From: CAYNFH01 sp964396385
GTDB lineage: Bacteria > Armatimonadota > Chthonomonadetes > Chthonomonadales > CAJBBX01
Direction: 5' to 3'
Assembly: GCA_964396385.1 (NCBI GenBank)
Contig: CAYNFH010000058.1
Coordinates: 1-28,555, forward strand
DNA length: 28,555 bases
Shown piece by piece: positions 6,397 through 13,428 of the stretch. A model generated the notes under the pieces. It worked only from the letters and a program-made list of their open reading frames with translations. It was not told the DNA's origin and made no database searches. Within the stretch, counting starts at the first letter, position 1; each line of letters opens with the position of its first letter. A program made the translations under genes and the position numbers.

Positions 6397-8937
6397 ATGA
6401 GGGTTCCACGCAATCCGCTTCTCTGCGCAGTAATGCTCGCGTGCGCCGCGCCGTTATGGGCGGCCCACAAGCCGCCATCCGCCAGGCCGGGCGCGCGGTT
6501 CGTGGAGCTGAAGGCGCTCCCGGCCACGCTGGAGTTGGATAACGCCCGCGACGCGCGCAGAGTGATCGTCTCGGCCAGGACCCCGGATGGGTTCTGGATG
6601 GACGTAACGGAGAACGCCAGCTTCCGCCCGGCGGCCCCGCTGGTCACGCGCGACGCGGATGGCCTCTTCCATCCGGCGCGCGCCGGCACAACCGCCCTCA
6701 CCATCACCGCGCAGGGCCTTACCACGCGCGTGCCCGTTCATGTGAAGAGCGTCGCCTCCCCGCCGGTCAGCTTCGTGCGGGAAGTGATGCCCATCCTCTC
6801 CCGTACCGGCTGCAACGCCGGCACCTGCCACGGCTCCGCAAAGGGCAAGAACGGGTTCAAGCTCTCGCTCCGGGGCTACGATGCCGAGTACGACTACCAC
6901 GCCCTGGTGGACGACCTGGCCGGCCGGAGGTTCAACCGCGCCCAGCCATCCGAGAGTCTCATGCTCCTGAAGCCTACGCAGGGCGCGGCGCATCAGGGCG
7001 GCCTCGTCTTTGAGCCGGGCTCCCGCTACTACTCCATGCTGTACCGCTGGATTGCGGAGGGGGTGCGGTCGGACGTGCCGAAGGTCGCGCGCGCCAACCG
7101 GCTGGAGGTGCTGCCGGACGCACCGAAGATGGTGCTGCCGGGTCAGAAGCAGCAGCTCATCGTCCTGGCGCACTATCCGGACGGCACCGTGCGCGACGTG
7201 ACGCGCGACGCGGTCTTCAGCACTACCATGAAGGAGGTCGCCACTGTCACGCCGGACGGCATGGTGGAAGCGGCGCGCCGCGGCGAGTCGGCCATCCTGG
7301 TGCGGTACGAGGGCAACTACGCCGCGGACGGCATTACCGTGCTGGGGGACCGCACGGGCTACGCCTGGAAGCCGCAGCCGGAGTACAACTACATCGACAG
7401 GCTGGTGGATGCCAAGCTGCGGAAGATCAAGGCGCTGCCCTCCGGCCTCTGTACGGACGCCGAGTTCGTTCGGCGCGTCTACCTGGACATCGCCGGCATG
7501 CCACCCACGCCGGAGCAGGTACGGGCGTTCCTGGCCGACACCACCCCCACACGCGAGAAGCGCGCCAAGCTGGTGGACCGGCTGCTGGATAGCCCCGACT
7601 ACGCCAACAACTGGACCAACAAGTGGGCAGACCTCCTGGACTGCAATCGCAAGTACCTGGGAGACCGCGGGGTCTGGAAGTTCCGCAACTGGATCTACGA
7701 TCAGGTCGCCACCAACCGGCCGTACAACCAGTTTGTGCGGGACATCGTCACCGCGGAGGGGAGCACCTACGAGCACCCGGCCGCCAGCTACTATCGGGTG
7801 ATCCGGGACCCAAACATCGCCACGGAGAACGTCACGCAGCTCTTTCTGGGCATCCGGTTCAACTGCAACAAGTGCCACGACCACCCGTTCGAGCGCTGGA
7901 CGCAGACCCAGTACTACCACTTCGCCGCGAACTTCGCGCGCGTGACCTATAAGCCGGGGCTCACCGAAGGGGACGAGGACGTCTTCGAGCAGCGCTCCGG
8001 CGAGGTTATCAACCCGCGCACCAACACGGTCGCGACCGCGGACTTCCCGTACACCTTCCAGGCGAAGCTGCCGCATGAAACGGACCGGCGCGCGGCTCTG
8101 GCGGACTGGCTGACGGCGCCGGAGAACTCCTACTTCGCCAAGTCCATGGCCAACCGCGTGTGGAGCTACTTCTTAGGCAAGGGCATCATCGACCCGGTCG
8201 ACGACATCCGCGCCGGCAATCCGCCCTCCAATCCGGAGTTGCTGGATGCGCTGACGCAGGACTTCATCCATGGCGGGTTCGACGTGAAGCGCCTGATCCG
8301 GACCATCTGTGACTCGCGCGTGTACCAGTCGAGTATCCGGCCCAACAAATGGAACTCGGACGACACCGCCAACTTCTCCCACGCCATCCCGCGCCGGCTG
8401 ACCGCGGAGCAGCTCGCCGATGCCATCAACCGGGCGACCGGCACCGTCCAGCGGTATCCGGGGGTGCCGGTAGGGTACCGCGCGTGCCAGCTTCCGGACT
8501 CCAGTGTGGCGGCGGGCGGCTTCCTCGATCTCTTCGGCCGGCCGCCGAGGCAGTCGCCGTGTGAGTGCGAGAGGAGCAGTACCGTGAGCCTGGGACAGGC
8601 GCTGAGCCTTATCAACAGCCCGGTCACAAACGATACGGTTAGCGACCCGGATGGCCGCGTGGCCCGGCTCCTGAAGACTCACCCGGACGATCGCAAGATC
8701 GTGGAGGAGCTATACCTGGCAGCCTGGTGCCGCCCACCGAGCGAGACAGAGGTGAAGAAGACGCTGCCGTTCCTCCAGGTCTCGGATGGGCGCGTAAAGG
8801 ACGTGCTGAACGCCCGGGCGGACAAGGGCGATATCGACATAACGCCCGCGGAGGCGCGGACGCAGCTTAAGACAGAGGCGGCCCAGGACCTGCTGTGGGG
8901 CCTGCTGAACAGCCCGGCGTTCTTGTTTAATAGGTGA
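6397..8937 (+). CDS. Multi-domain secreted cytochrome, DUF1549/DUF1553 (PSCyt2-PSD1) protein
   Basis: An 846-residue exported protein. Order: signal peptide (1-22, ending PLWA), an Ig-like BIG_2 domain (about 35-115), a cytochrome-like segment with CNAGTCHG (Cys139, Cys144, His145, a CX4CH spacing followed by SAKGKNGFKLSLRGYD), a second BIG_2-like domain (about 236-315), DUF1549 (about 330-515) with CNKCHDHPFE (Cys490, Cys493, His494), and DUF1553 (about 560-846; LANRVW-like MANRVWSYFLGKGIIDPVDD). This is the standard planctomycete architecture. The start is ATG 6397, chosen because a good signal peptide begins there and GGGGG precedes it; ATG 6352 in the same frame would add 15 residues. It lies between the cytochrome-WD40 and DUF1501 genes. 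Function unknown; redox or surface role inferred. Confidence 0.9.
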   Translation: MRVPRNPLLCAVMLACAAPLWAAHKPPSARPGARFVELKALPATLELDNARDARRVIVSARTPDGFWMDVTENASFRPAAPLVTRDADGLFHPARAGTTALTITAQGLTTRVPVHVKSVASPPVSFVREVMPILSRTGCNAGTCHGSAKGKNGFKLSLRGYDAEYDYHALVDDLAGRRFNRAQPSESLMLLKPTQGAAHQGGLVFEPGSRYYSMLYRWIAEGVRSDVPKVARANRLEVLPDAPKMVLPGQKQQLIVLAHYPDGTVRDVTRDAVFSTTMKEVATVTPDGMVEAARRGESAILVRYEGNYAADGITVLGDRTGYAWKPQPEYNYIDRLVDAKLRKIKALPSGLCTDAEFVRRVYLDIAGMPPTPEQVRAFLADTTPTREKRAKLVDRLLDSPDYANNWTNKWADLLDCNRKYLGDRGVWKFRNWIYDQVATNRPYNQFVRDIVTAEGSTYEHPAASYYRVIRDPNIATENVTQLFLGIRFNCNKCHDHPFERWTQTQYYHFAANFARVTYKPGLTEGDEDVFEQRSGEVINPRTNTVATADFPYTFQAKLPHETDRRAALADWLTAPENSYFAKSMANRVWSYFLGKGIIDPVDDIRAGNPPSNPELLDALTQDFIHGGFDVKRLIRTICDSRVYQSSIRPNKWNSDDTANFSHAIPRRLTAEQLADAINRATGTVQRYPGVPVGYRACQLPDSSVAAGGFLDLFGRPPRQSPCECERSSTVSLGQALSLINSPVTNDTVSDPDGRVARLLKTHPDDRKIVEELYLAAWCRPPSETEVKKTLPFLQVSDGRVKDVLNARADKGDIDITPAEARTQLKTEAAQDLLWGLLNSPAFLFNR

Positions 8938-8948
8938 TAGGAGAAGCC

Positions 8949-10421
8949 ATGCTATCCATACCTGGCAATAAGGTGCGGGACTGCGACGGGATCACCCGGC
9001 GCGAGTTCATGCGAATCGGCGGCGCGGCGATGTTCGGCCTCAGCCTGCCGGAGTTCCTGGCGCTGGAGGCGCATGCCAAGACGCTGCCGGCGGCGAAACA
9101 GGCGGGCGTTGTCGGGTTCGGGCAGGCGAAGCACGTCATCCTCCTGTTCCTCCAGGGCGGTCCCAGCCACATCGACACCTGGGACCCCAAGCCGGACGCG
9201 CCGGAGAACGTGCGCGGGCTGTTCAAGCCCATCAAGACCAGCGTGCCGGGCATCTGGCTCTCCGAGACCATGCCCAAGCTCGCGCAGCAGATGGACAAGG
9301 CCACGTTGATCCGCTCGGTGAGCTACACCCCAAACGGGCTCTTCAACCATACGGCCGCCATGTACCAGATGCTGACCGGCGAGCAGGCGGACAAGGTATC
9401 TCCCTCGGGCCAGCTCGAACCGCCGGCCCCCAACGACTATCCCAACTGCGGCAGCCACATCGCCAAGCTCAAGCCGCCGGACGTGCCGATGCTGCCCTTC
9501 GTCATGATGCCGCGCCCGCTCCAGGAGAGTAACGTCATCGGGAAGGCCGGCACGGCCGGCTTCCTGGGCAAGGCGTACGATCCGTACTACGCCTATCCGC
9601 CAGGCGACGACACCGACCAGACGAAGATGGACAAGCTCCGCATCGACGACCTCTCGATGCGGGCGGAGATCTCCAAGATCCGCATGCAGCGCCGGGCCAG
9701 CCTCCGCAAGGTGCTGGAGGAGGGGATGCCGGACCTGGAGCAGGCGGTGAAGCCGTACGCGCTGGACGAATACTACGGCAAAGCGTTCGACCTGGTGCTC
9801 TCGGGCAAGGCGCGCGCCGCCTTCGATCTCACGAAAGAGCCGGCGGCCGTCCGGGACCTCTATGGCCGCCACACCTTCGGACAGGCCGCCCTCACGGCCC
9901 GCAGGCTCATCGAAGCCGGCACCCGGTTTGTTCAGGTGAACTGGCCGTCCGTCGCCAACGGCGACCCGAACACCACCGCGTGGGACACCCATGCGGCCAA
10001 CTTCGGGCCGCTCAAGAACCTTCACTGCCCGAAACTGGACAGCGCCCTGGCCGCGCTGCTGCAGGACCTGGACCAGCGCGGCATGCTCAAGGAGACGCTG
10101 GTGGTCGCCATCGGCGAATTCGGACGCTCTCCGCGACTGGGCGTCAGCACGTCCGGCAACGGCAACGCGCCCGATGGCCGGGACCACTGGCCCTACTGCT
10201 ATACGGCCCTCATCGCCGGGGCGGGGATCAAGCGTGGGGCGGTGTACGGCAAGTCGGACGCGACGGCATCCTCGCCGGTCGAGAACCCGGTGCACCCGAT
10301 GGAGATCCTGGCGACGGTGTACCACTCCCTGGGCATCTCGCCGGACACCATCATCTACAACAACCTCAACCAGCCGCGCGAGCTGGTCAAGGCCAAGCCG
10401 GTGATAGGACTGTACGGGTAG
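8949..10421 (+). CDS. DUF1501 family protein, Tat-exported
   Basis: A 490-residue protein of the DUF1501 family, distantly related to the sulfatase/alkaline phosphatase fold. The N-terminus has a twin-arginine signal, TRREFMRIGGAAMFGLSLPE (Arg17-Arg18), so it should be exported folded. Family blocks visible: AKHVILLFLQGGPSHIDTWDPKP, ENVRGLFKPIKTSVPGIWLSE, SVSYTPNGLFNHTAAMYQMLTG, AWDTHAANFGPLKNL, VVAIGEFGRSPRLG and GRDHWPYCYTALIAGAGIKRG. ATG 8949 has AGGAGA at 8939-8944; the upstream DUF1549 gene ends 11 bp earlier, so the two are surely co-transcribed. DUF1501 beside DUF1549/DUF1553 is a recurrent pair; the shared function is unproven. Confidence 0.92.
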   Translation: MLSIPGNKVRDCDGITRREFMRIGGAAMFGLSLPEFLALEAHAKTLPAAKQAGVVGFGQAKHVILLFLQGGPSHIDTWDPKPDAPENVRGLFKPIKTSVPGIWLSETMPKLAQQMDKATLIRSVSYTPNGLFNHTAAMYQMLTGEQADKVSPSGQLEPPAPNDYPNCGSHIAKLKPPDVPMLPFVMMPRPLQESNVIGKAGTAGFLGKAYDPYYAYPPGDDTDQTKMDKLRIDDLSMRAEISKIRMQRRASLRKVLEEGMPDLEQAVKPYALDEYYGKAFDLVLSGKARAAFDLTKEPAAVRDLYGRHTFGQAALTARRLIEAGTRFVQVNWPSVANGDPNTTAWDTHAANFGPLKNLHCPKLDSALAALLQDLDQRGMLKETLVVAIGEFGRSPRLGVSTSGNGNAPDGRDHWPYCYTALIAGAGIKRGAVYGKSDATASSPVENPVHPMEILATVYHSLGISPDTIIYNNLNQPRELVKAKPVIGLYG

Positions 10422-10426
10422 GAGGA

Positions 10427-10667
10427 TTCACCGCAGAGGACGCAGAGGACACAGAGAGCGCCAGATCGTTGGGCCCGCCTCCTCTCCGCACCGGGGTTTA
10501 GGCCGGTGCTTTGGAGTGCGGGAGCTTGTTCCCGCTTTCGCCGTCTTGTTCTCGGGAACGATGCAAAGAAAGCCCCTCCGCACCGGGGTTTCAGCCCGGT
10601 GCGACATACGGGTGCGCAGGTTTCCTCAACAGCCTTTCTCGGCGCTCTCTGCGTGCTCTGTGGTGAA
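10427..10667. repeat. Inverted-repeat-bounded composite element with three hairpins
   Basis: The left arm 10427-10462 (TTCACCGCAGAGGACGCAGA...) and right arm 10641-10667 (its complement reads TTCACCACAGAGCACGCAGA...) are inverted copies; the left arm carries one extra 9-bp unit (GACACAGAG). Inside are two direct copies of a CACCGGGGTTT hairpin (stems 10488-10494/10503-10509 and 10579-10587/10595-10603) with GCGGGA/TCCCGC (10518-10523/10530-10535) between them. No protein is encoded. It may be a non-autonomous mobile element or a chance nest of repeats. Confidence 0.7.
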
Positions 10668-10691
10668 AGCGCTTTCCCTCTGCGGTTCCGT

Positions 10692-10721
10692 TTGCCATCG
10701 TCCTCGCGGTTCCGATATAAT
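10692..10721 (+). promoter_or_regulatory. Sigma-70-like promoter of the HAD/glycosyltransferase run
   Basis: TTGCCA (10692-10697), an 18-bp spacer and a perfect TATAAT (10716-10721) face the HAD gene. A transcription start about 7 nt after the -10 box would fall at 10728, exactly on the GTG start codon, which suggests a leaderless message. No Shine-Dalgarno precedes that GTG. Confidence 0.65.
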
Positions 10722-10727
10722 GGACGC

Positions 10728-11444
10728 GTGGTGTACCCATTTGAAGGCGCTCGCGCGGTCCTGTTCGACCTCGACGGCACGCTCGTCGAGACCCACATCG
10801 ACTTCTCCTTGATGCGCCGTGAAACCGCCGCCCTGATACAGAGCTTTGGCGTGCCGGTGGAGAGCGTCGAGGGGCTGGACATCCTCACCTCCGTAGAGGC
10901 GGCGCGGCTCGTTCTGACACGGACAGGCGACTCGGCCGCGGCCGACCGGCTCCGGAGGCTCGCTTTCGAGCGGCTCCAGGAGATAGAGGTCACCCACTGC
11001 GCGAATCCCGTGGAAATAGCGGGAGCACGAGAGCTGCTGGCGCGGCTCAAGGCGAACGGAGTCGCCGTTGGGGTGGTCACCCGCAACTGCCGCGCCGTCT
11101 CCGAGCCGCTGCTCCACAACGCGGGGCTGACGTACGATGTGCTCCTCACGCGCGACGACGTGCCGCGCACGAAGCCTGATCCCTCCCACCTGCATGCCGT
11201 GCTCCATGCCTTCGAAGTGAACCCCTCTGAGGACCCCACCGTGATGGTGGGAGACCACTGGATGGACGTGAGGGCCGGGCGCGAGGCGGGAATGCGCACG
11301 GTCGGCATTCTCCTTGGCCGCGCCCGGGACTTCTATGCGACTGCCTTGCCGGACCTCCTGGTGGAGCGGCTGGCCGACCTCCTTGCGTATGTAGACGTGG
11401 AGGCTTGCGCCGCGCACGCACCTATCGCCGCCCCCGCCGGATGA
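10728..11444 (+). CDS. HAD-superfamily phosphatase (phosphoglycolate phosphatase-like)
   Basis: A 238-residue haloacid dehalogenase hydrolase of the Gph/PGP type. Motif I is VLFDLDGTLVE (nucleophile Asp and acid/base Asp), motif II VVTRN, motif III Lys in RTKPDP, motif IV VMVGDHWMDVRAGREAGM; the cap domain lies between motifs I and II. It should dephosphorylate a small phosphate ester in the cytosol; substrate unknown. I choose GTG 10728 (GTG 10731 is also possible) because the frame upstream is repeat and the promoter -10 box ends 6 nt before it. The TGA overlaps the ATG of the first glycosyltransferase (ATGA, 11441-11444), so the two are coupled; a role in nucleotide-sugar supply is only inferred from position. 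Confidence 0.88.
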   Translation: MVYPFEGARAVLFDLDGTLVETHIDFSLMRRETAALIQSFGVPVESVEGLDILTSVEAARLVLTRTGDSAAADRLRRLAFERLQEIEVTHCANPVEIAGARELLARLKANGVAVGVVTRNCRAVSEPLLHNAGLTYDVLLTRDDVPRTKPDPSHLHAVLHAFEVNPSEDPTVMVGDHWMDVRAGREAGMRTVGILLGRARDFYATALPDLLVERLADLLAYVDVEACAAHAPIAAPAG

Positions 11445-12304
11445 AGCTTTCCATTGTCATTGTGAACTGGAACACGTGCGCCTATTTGGTGGGGGCATTG
11501 AGGTCGATCTACGAGTCGCATCCGCCGTTCCCGTTCGAGACGATCGTGGTGGACAACGCGTCGACCGATGGAAGTGCGGAGACGGTCGCTTCTGAATTCC
11601 CGCAGGTTCGGCTTATCGCGAACCAGGAGAACGTGGGGTACGCGCGCGGCAACAACCAGGGAATGGAGGTGAGCACGGGCGACTACGTGCTGCTGCTCAA
11701 CCCCGACGTCGTGCTTCCGCCGGGCGGCCTGGAGCGGGCGCTGGAGATCCTGGAGTCGCGGCCGGACGTGGGGGTGCTGGGAGTGAAGCTGGTGAGCCCC
11801 GATGGGCGGGTCCAGCGCTCCGTTCGAGGCTTTCCTTATCCTCTCACAGTCTTCTTCGAGGGCTCGGGCCTCGCCAAGCTGTTTCCCGCCAGCCGCGCCG
11901 TCAATGCCTACCGCATGAGCTGGTTCAACTACGACCGGGAGGCCGAGGTGGACCAGCCGATGGGTACGTTCCTCCTGATTCGGCGCAAGACGCTGGAGGA
12001 CGTGGGGCTGATGGATGAGCGGTTTCCCATCTTCTTCAACGACGTAGACTGGTGCTACCGAGCCAAGCGGCGCGGGTGGAAGGTACTCTATTCGCCGGAT
12101 GTGGCCGTGACGCACTATGGAGGCGGAAGCACGCGGCAGGTGCGCGGGCGCATGGCGTGGGAATCGCGGAACAGCCTCCTGCGATTCTTCCGGAAGCACT
12201 ACTCGTCCGTCCAGTACCTGCCCGTCTATGTGTTGGCGGTCATGACGTCCTGGGTCTGGGCGGTAGTCTTTGCCCGCGCCTGGCGGGATTTTGCCTCGAG
12301 GTGA
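11441..12304 (+). CDS. Family 2 glycosyltransferase (rhamnosyltransferase-like), copy 1
   Basis: A 287-residue GT-A enzyme of family 2. It begins KLSIVIVNWNT, with the nucleotide-binding IVVDNASTDGSAE, NVGYARGNNQGM, the DxD-type segment LLLNPDV and the acceptor-side block PIFFNDVDWCYRAKRRGWKVLYSPDVAVTHYGG. A C-terminal hydrophobic stretch (VQYLPVYVLAVMTSWVWAVVFA) may anchor it at the inner membrane face. The family moves a sugar from a nucleotide sugar to a polysaccharide or glycolipid; donor unknown. The ATG overlaps the HAD gene's stop by 4 nt. A second enzyme of the same build follows 75 bp on. The stop TGA lies in the first unit of the inverted heptamer arrays that fill the spacer. Confidence 0.92.
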   Translation: MKLSIVIVNWNTCAYLVGALRSIYESHPPFPFETIVVDNASTDGSAETVASEFPQVRLIANQENVGYARGNNQGMEVSTGDYVLLLNPDVVLPPGGLERALEILESRPDVGVLGVKLVSPDGRVQRSVRGFPYPLTVFFEGSGLAKLFPASRAVNAYRMSWFNYDREAEVDQPMGTFLLIRRKTLEDVGLMDERFPIFFNDVDWCYRAKRRGWKVLYSPDVAVTHYGGGSTRQVRGRMAWESRNSLLRFFRKHYSSVQYLPVYVLAVMTSWVWAVVFARAWRDFASR

Positions 12305-12376
12305 GAGGTGATGGGTGATAGGTGATCGCCGGAATCCGGACTCACCTCTCACCTCTCACCCCTCACCTCTCACCTA
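12300..12376. repeat. Inverted pair of heptamer arrays between the two glycosyltransferases
   Basis: Four units of GGTGANN (GGTGAGA, GGTGATG, GGTGATA, GGTGATC; 12300-12327) face five units of TCACCTC-type sequence (12342-12376), which are reverse complements of the same family. The 14-bp spacer includes CCGGAATCCGG. The arms can pair into a long hairpin that ends 3 nt before the ATG at 12380, and the left array contains the upstream stop codon. Confidence 0.85.
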
Positions 12377-12379
12377 TCC

Positions 12380-13270
12380 ATGGACCTTACTATCATCATC
12401 CTCAACTGGAACACCAGGCAGGACCTGCGGCTGTGCCTGAGCTCCATCCAGGCGCATCCCTGCAGCACGTCCATGGAGGTGATCGTCGCGGATAATGCGT
12501 CGGAGGACGGCAGCCGGGAGTTGGTGACGAATGAGTTCCCCTGGGCGCGGCTGGTGGCGCACCGCACCAACCTGGGGTTCTGCGCGGGGAACAACCGCGC
12601 CGTTCCGGAGCATCCCGGCCGGTATGTACTCTTTCTGAACCCGGATACCAAGGTCACGGAGTGCGCGCTGGACCTGCTGGTGAAGTTCGCGGACGAAAAC
12701 CCGGATGTCGGGATAGTAGGGCCCAAGCTGCTCAATCGCGATGGGAGCCTCCAGTACTCCTGCCGCACCTTTCCTAACCTCGGGGCTGGCTTCTTCCGCA
12801 ACACCCCCCTGGGCAGGCTCTTTCCCAAGAACCGATTCACCCAGGACTACCTGATGAGCGACTGGGACCACGCCTCTGTCCGGGACGTGGATTGGGTGTC
12901 GGGGGCGGCATTCCTCATCCGGAGGGAGGTTCTGGAGCAGACCGGCGGGTTCGACGAGGGGTTCTTCATGTACTGCGAGGACGTGGACCTCTGCTACCGG
13001 GCGCATGAGCTGGGGTGGCGCGTGGTTTACTATCCGGACGCGGTTATCTACCACCTGATCGGGCGCAGCAGCGACCAGGTGCCGACGCGCGCCACCTTCT
13101 ACTTCCACACCTCCATGTACCGCTTCTACAAGAAGCACTATGCCAGGAACACATCGCTGTTGCTGCGGCCGCTGATCATCCCCGGCCTGGCTGCCAGGGC
13201 GTCCGGGCAGCTCCTCCGCTACAAGGTCAAGAACGTCAAGCGCCGCCTGGCCGCTCGGAAGCGGAGTTGA
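12380..13270 (+). CDS. Family 2 glycosyltransferase (rhamnosyltransferase-like), copy 2
   Basis: A 296-residue family 2 glycosyltransferase, clearly similar in plan to the preceding one: LTIIILNWNTRQDLRLCL, VIVADNASEDGS, NLGFCAGNNRAV, LFLNPDT, GPKLLNRDGSLQ, VSGAAFLIRREVLEQTGGFDEGFFMYCEDVDLCYRAHELGW and a basic C-terminus (RYKVKNVKRRLAARKRS). It should add a sugar to the same glycan chain. ATG 12380 has no Shine-Dalgarno: the bases before it are the right-hand heptamer array, which may pair with the left array, so translation may depend on read-through from the upstream gene or on unfolding. Divergence from copy 1 is large enough for a different donor or acceptor. Confidence 0.92.
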   Translation: MDLTIIILNWNTRQDLRLCLSSIQAHPCSTSMEVIVADNASEDGSRELVTNEFPWARLVAHRTNLGFCAGNNRAVPEHPGRYVLFLNPDTKVTECALDLLVKFADENPDVGIVGPKLLNRDGSLQYSCRTFPNLGAGFFRNTPLGRLFPKNRFTQDYLMSDWDHASVRDVDWVSGAAFLIRREVLEQTGGFDEGFFMYCEDVDLCYRAHELGWRVVYYPDAVIYHLIGRSSDQVPTRATFYFHTSMYRFYKKHYARNTSLLLRPLIIPGLAARASGQLLRYKVKNVKRRLAARKRS

Positions 13271-13281
13271 GCCGCCGGCGC

Positions 13282-13309
13282 CCCCCGGCCCCCGACCCCC
13301 GGCCCGGGA
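13282..13309. repeat. Heptamer array CCCCCGG
   Basis: CCCCCGG, CCCCCGA, CCCCCGG, CCCGGGA follow each other with a 7-bp period, starting 11 bp after the stop of glycosyltransferase copy 2. The rest of the spacer to 13428 is GC-rich and shows no gene. Confidence 0.55.
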
Positions 13310-13428
13310 CAGGACAGGTACGTCCTGCGCGGCGGGTGCCCTCACCCCCCGTCGGCCTGCGCTCGCTCGGCCGCCGCATCTCCCAAGAACAGGAGAGGGG
13401 GGGCAGGTCCGGCGGGAGGGCGGGGTCG

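Larger units (their letters stand above)
10422..10727. other. Gene-free 306-bp spacer, repeat rich
   Basis: No plausible gene lies here: the open frames lack ribosome sites, resemble nothing and consist of repeat. The spacer holds an inverted-repeat-bounded element (10427-10667) with three hairpins, then about 48 bp leading into a promoter (10692-10721) for the HAD gene. Confidence 0.8.

Noticed and set aside
6454..8076. 540-residue antisense frame opposite the DUF1549/DUF1553 gene
   Set aside because: Composition (Val, Arg, Gly, Leu, His) is that of an antisense shadow; the sense strand has clear domains throughout.
8952..10325. 457-residue antisense frame opposite the DUF1501 gene
   Set aside because: No start signal and no family features; the DUF1501 gene explains the sequence.
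12300..12376. Possible CRISPR array
   Set aside because: Repeat units are 7 bp with no spacers between them and no cas genes; a tandem array, not CRISPR.
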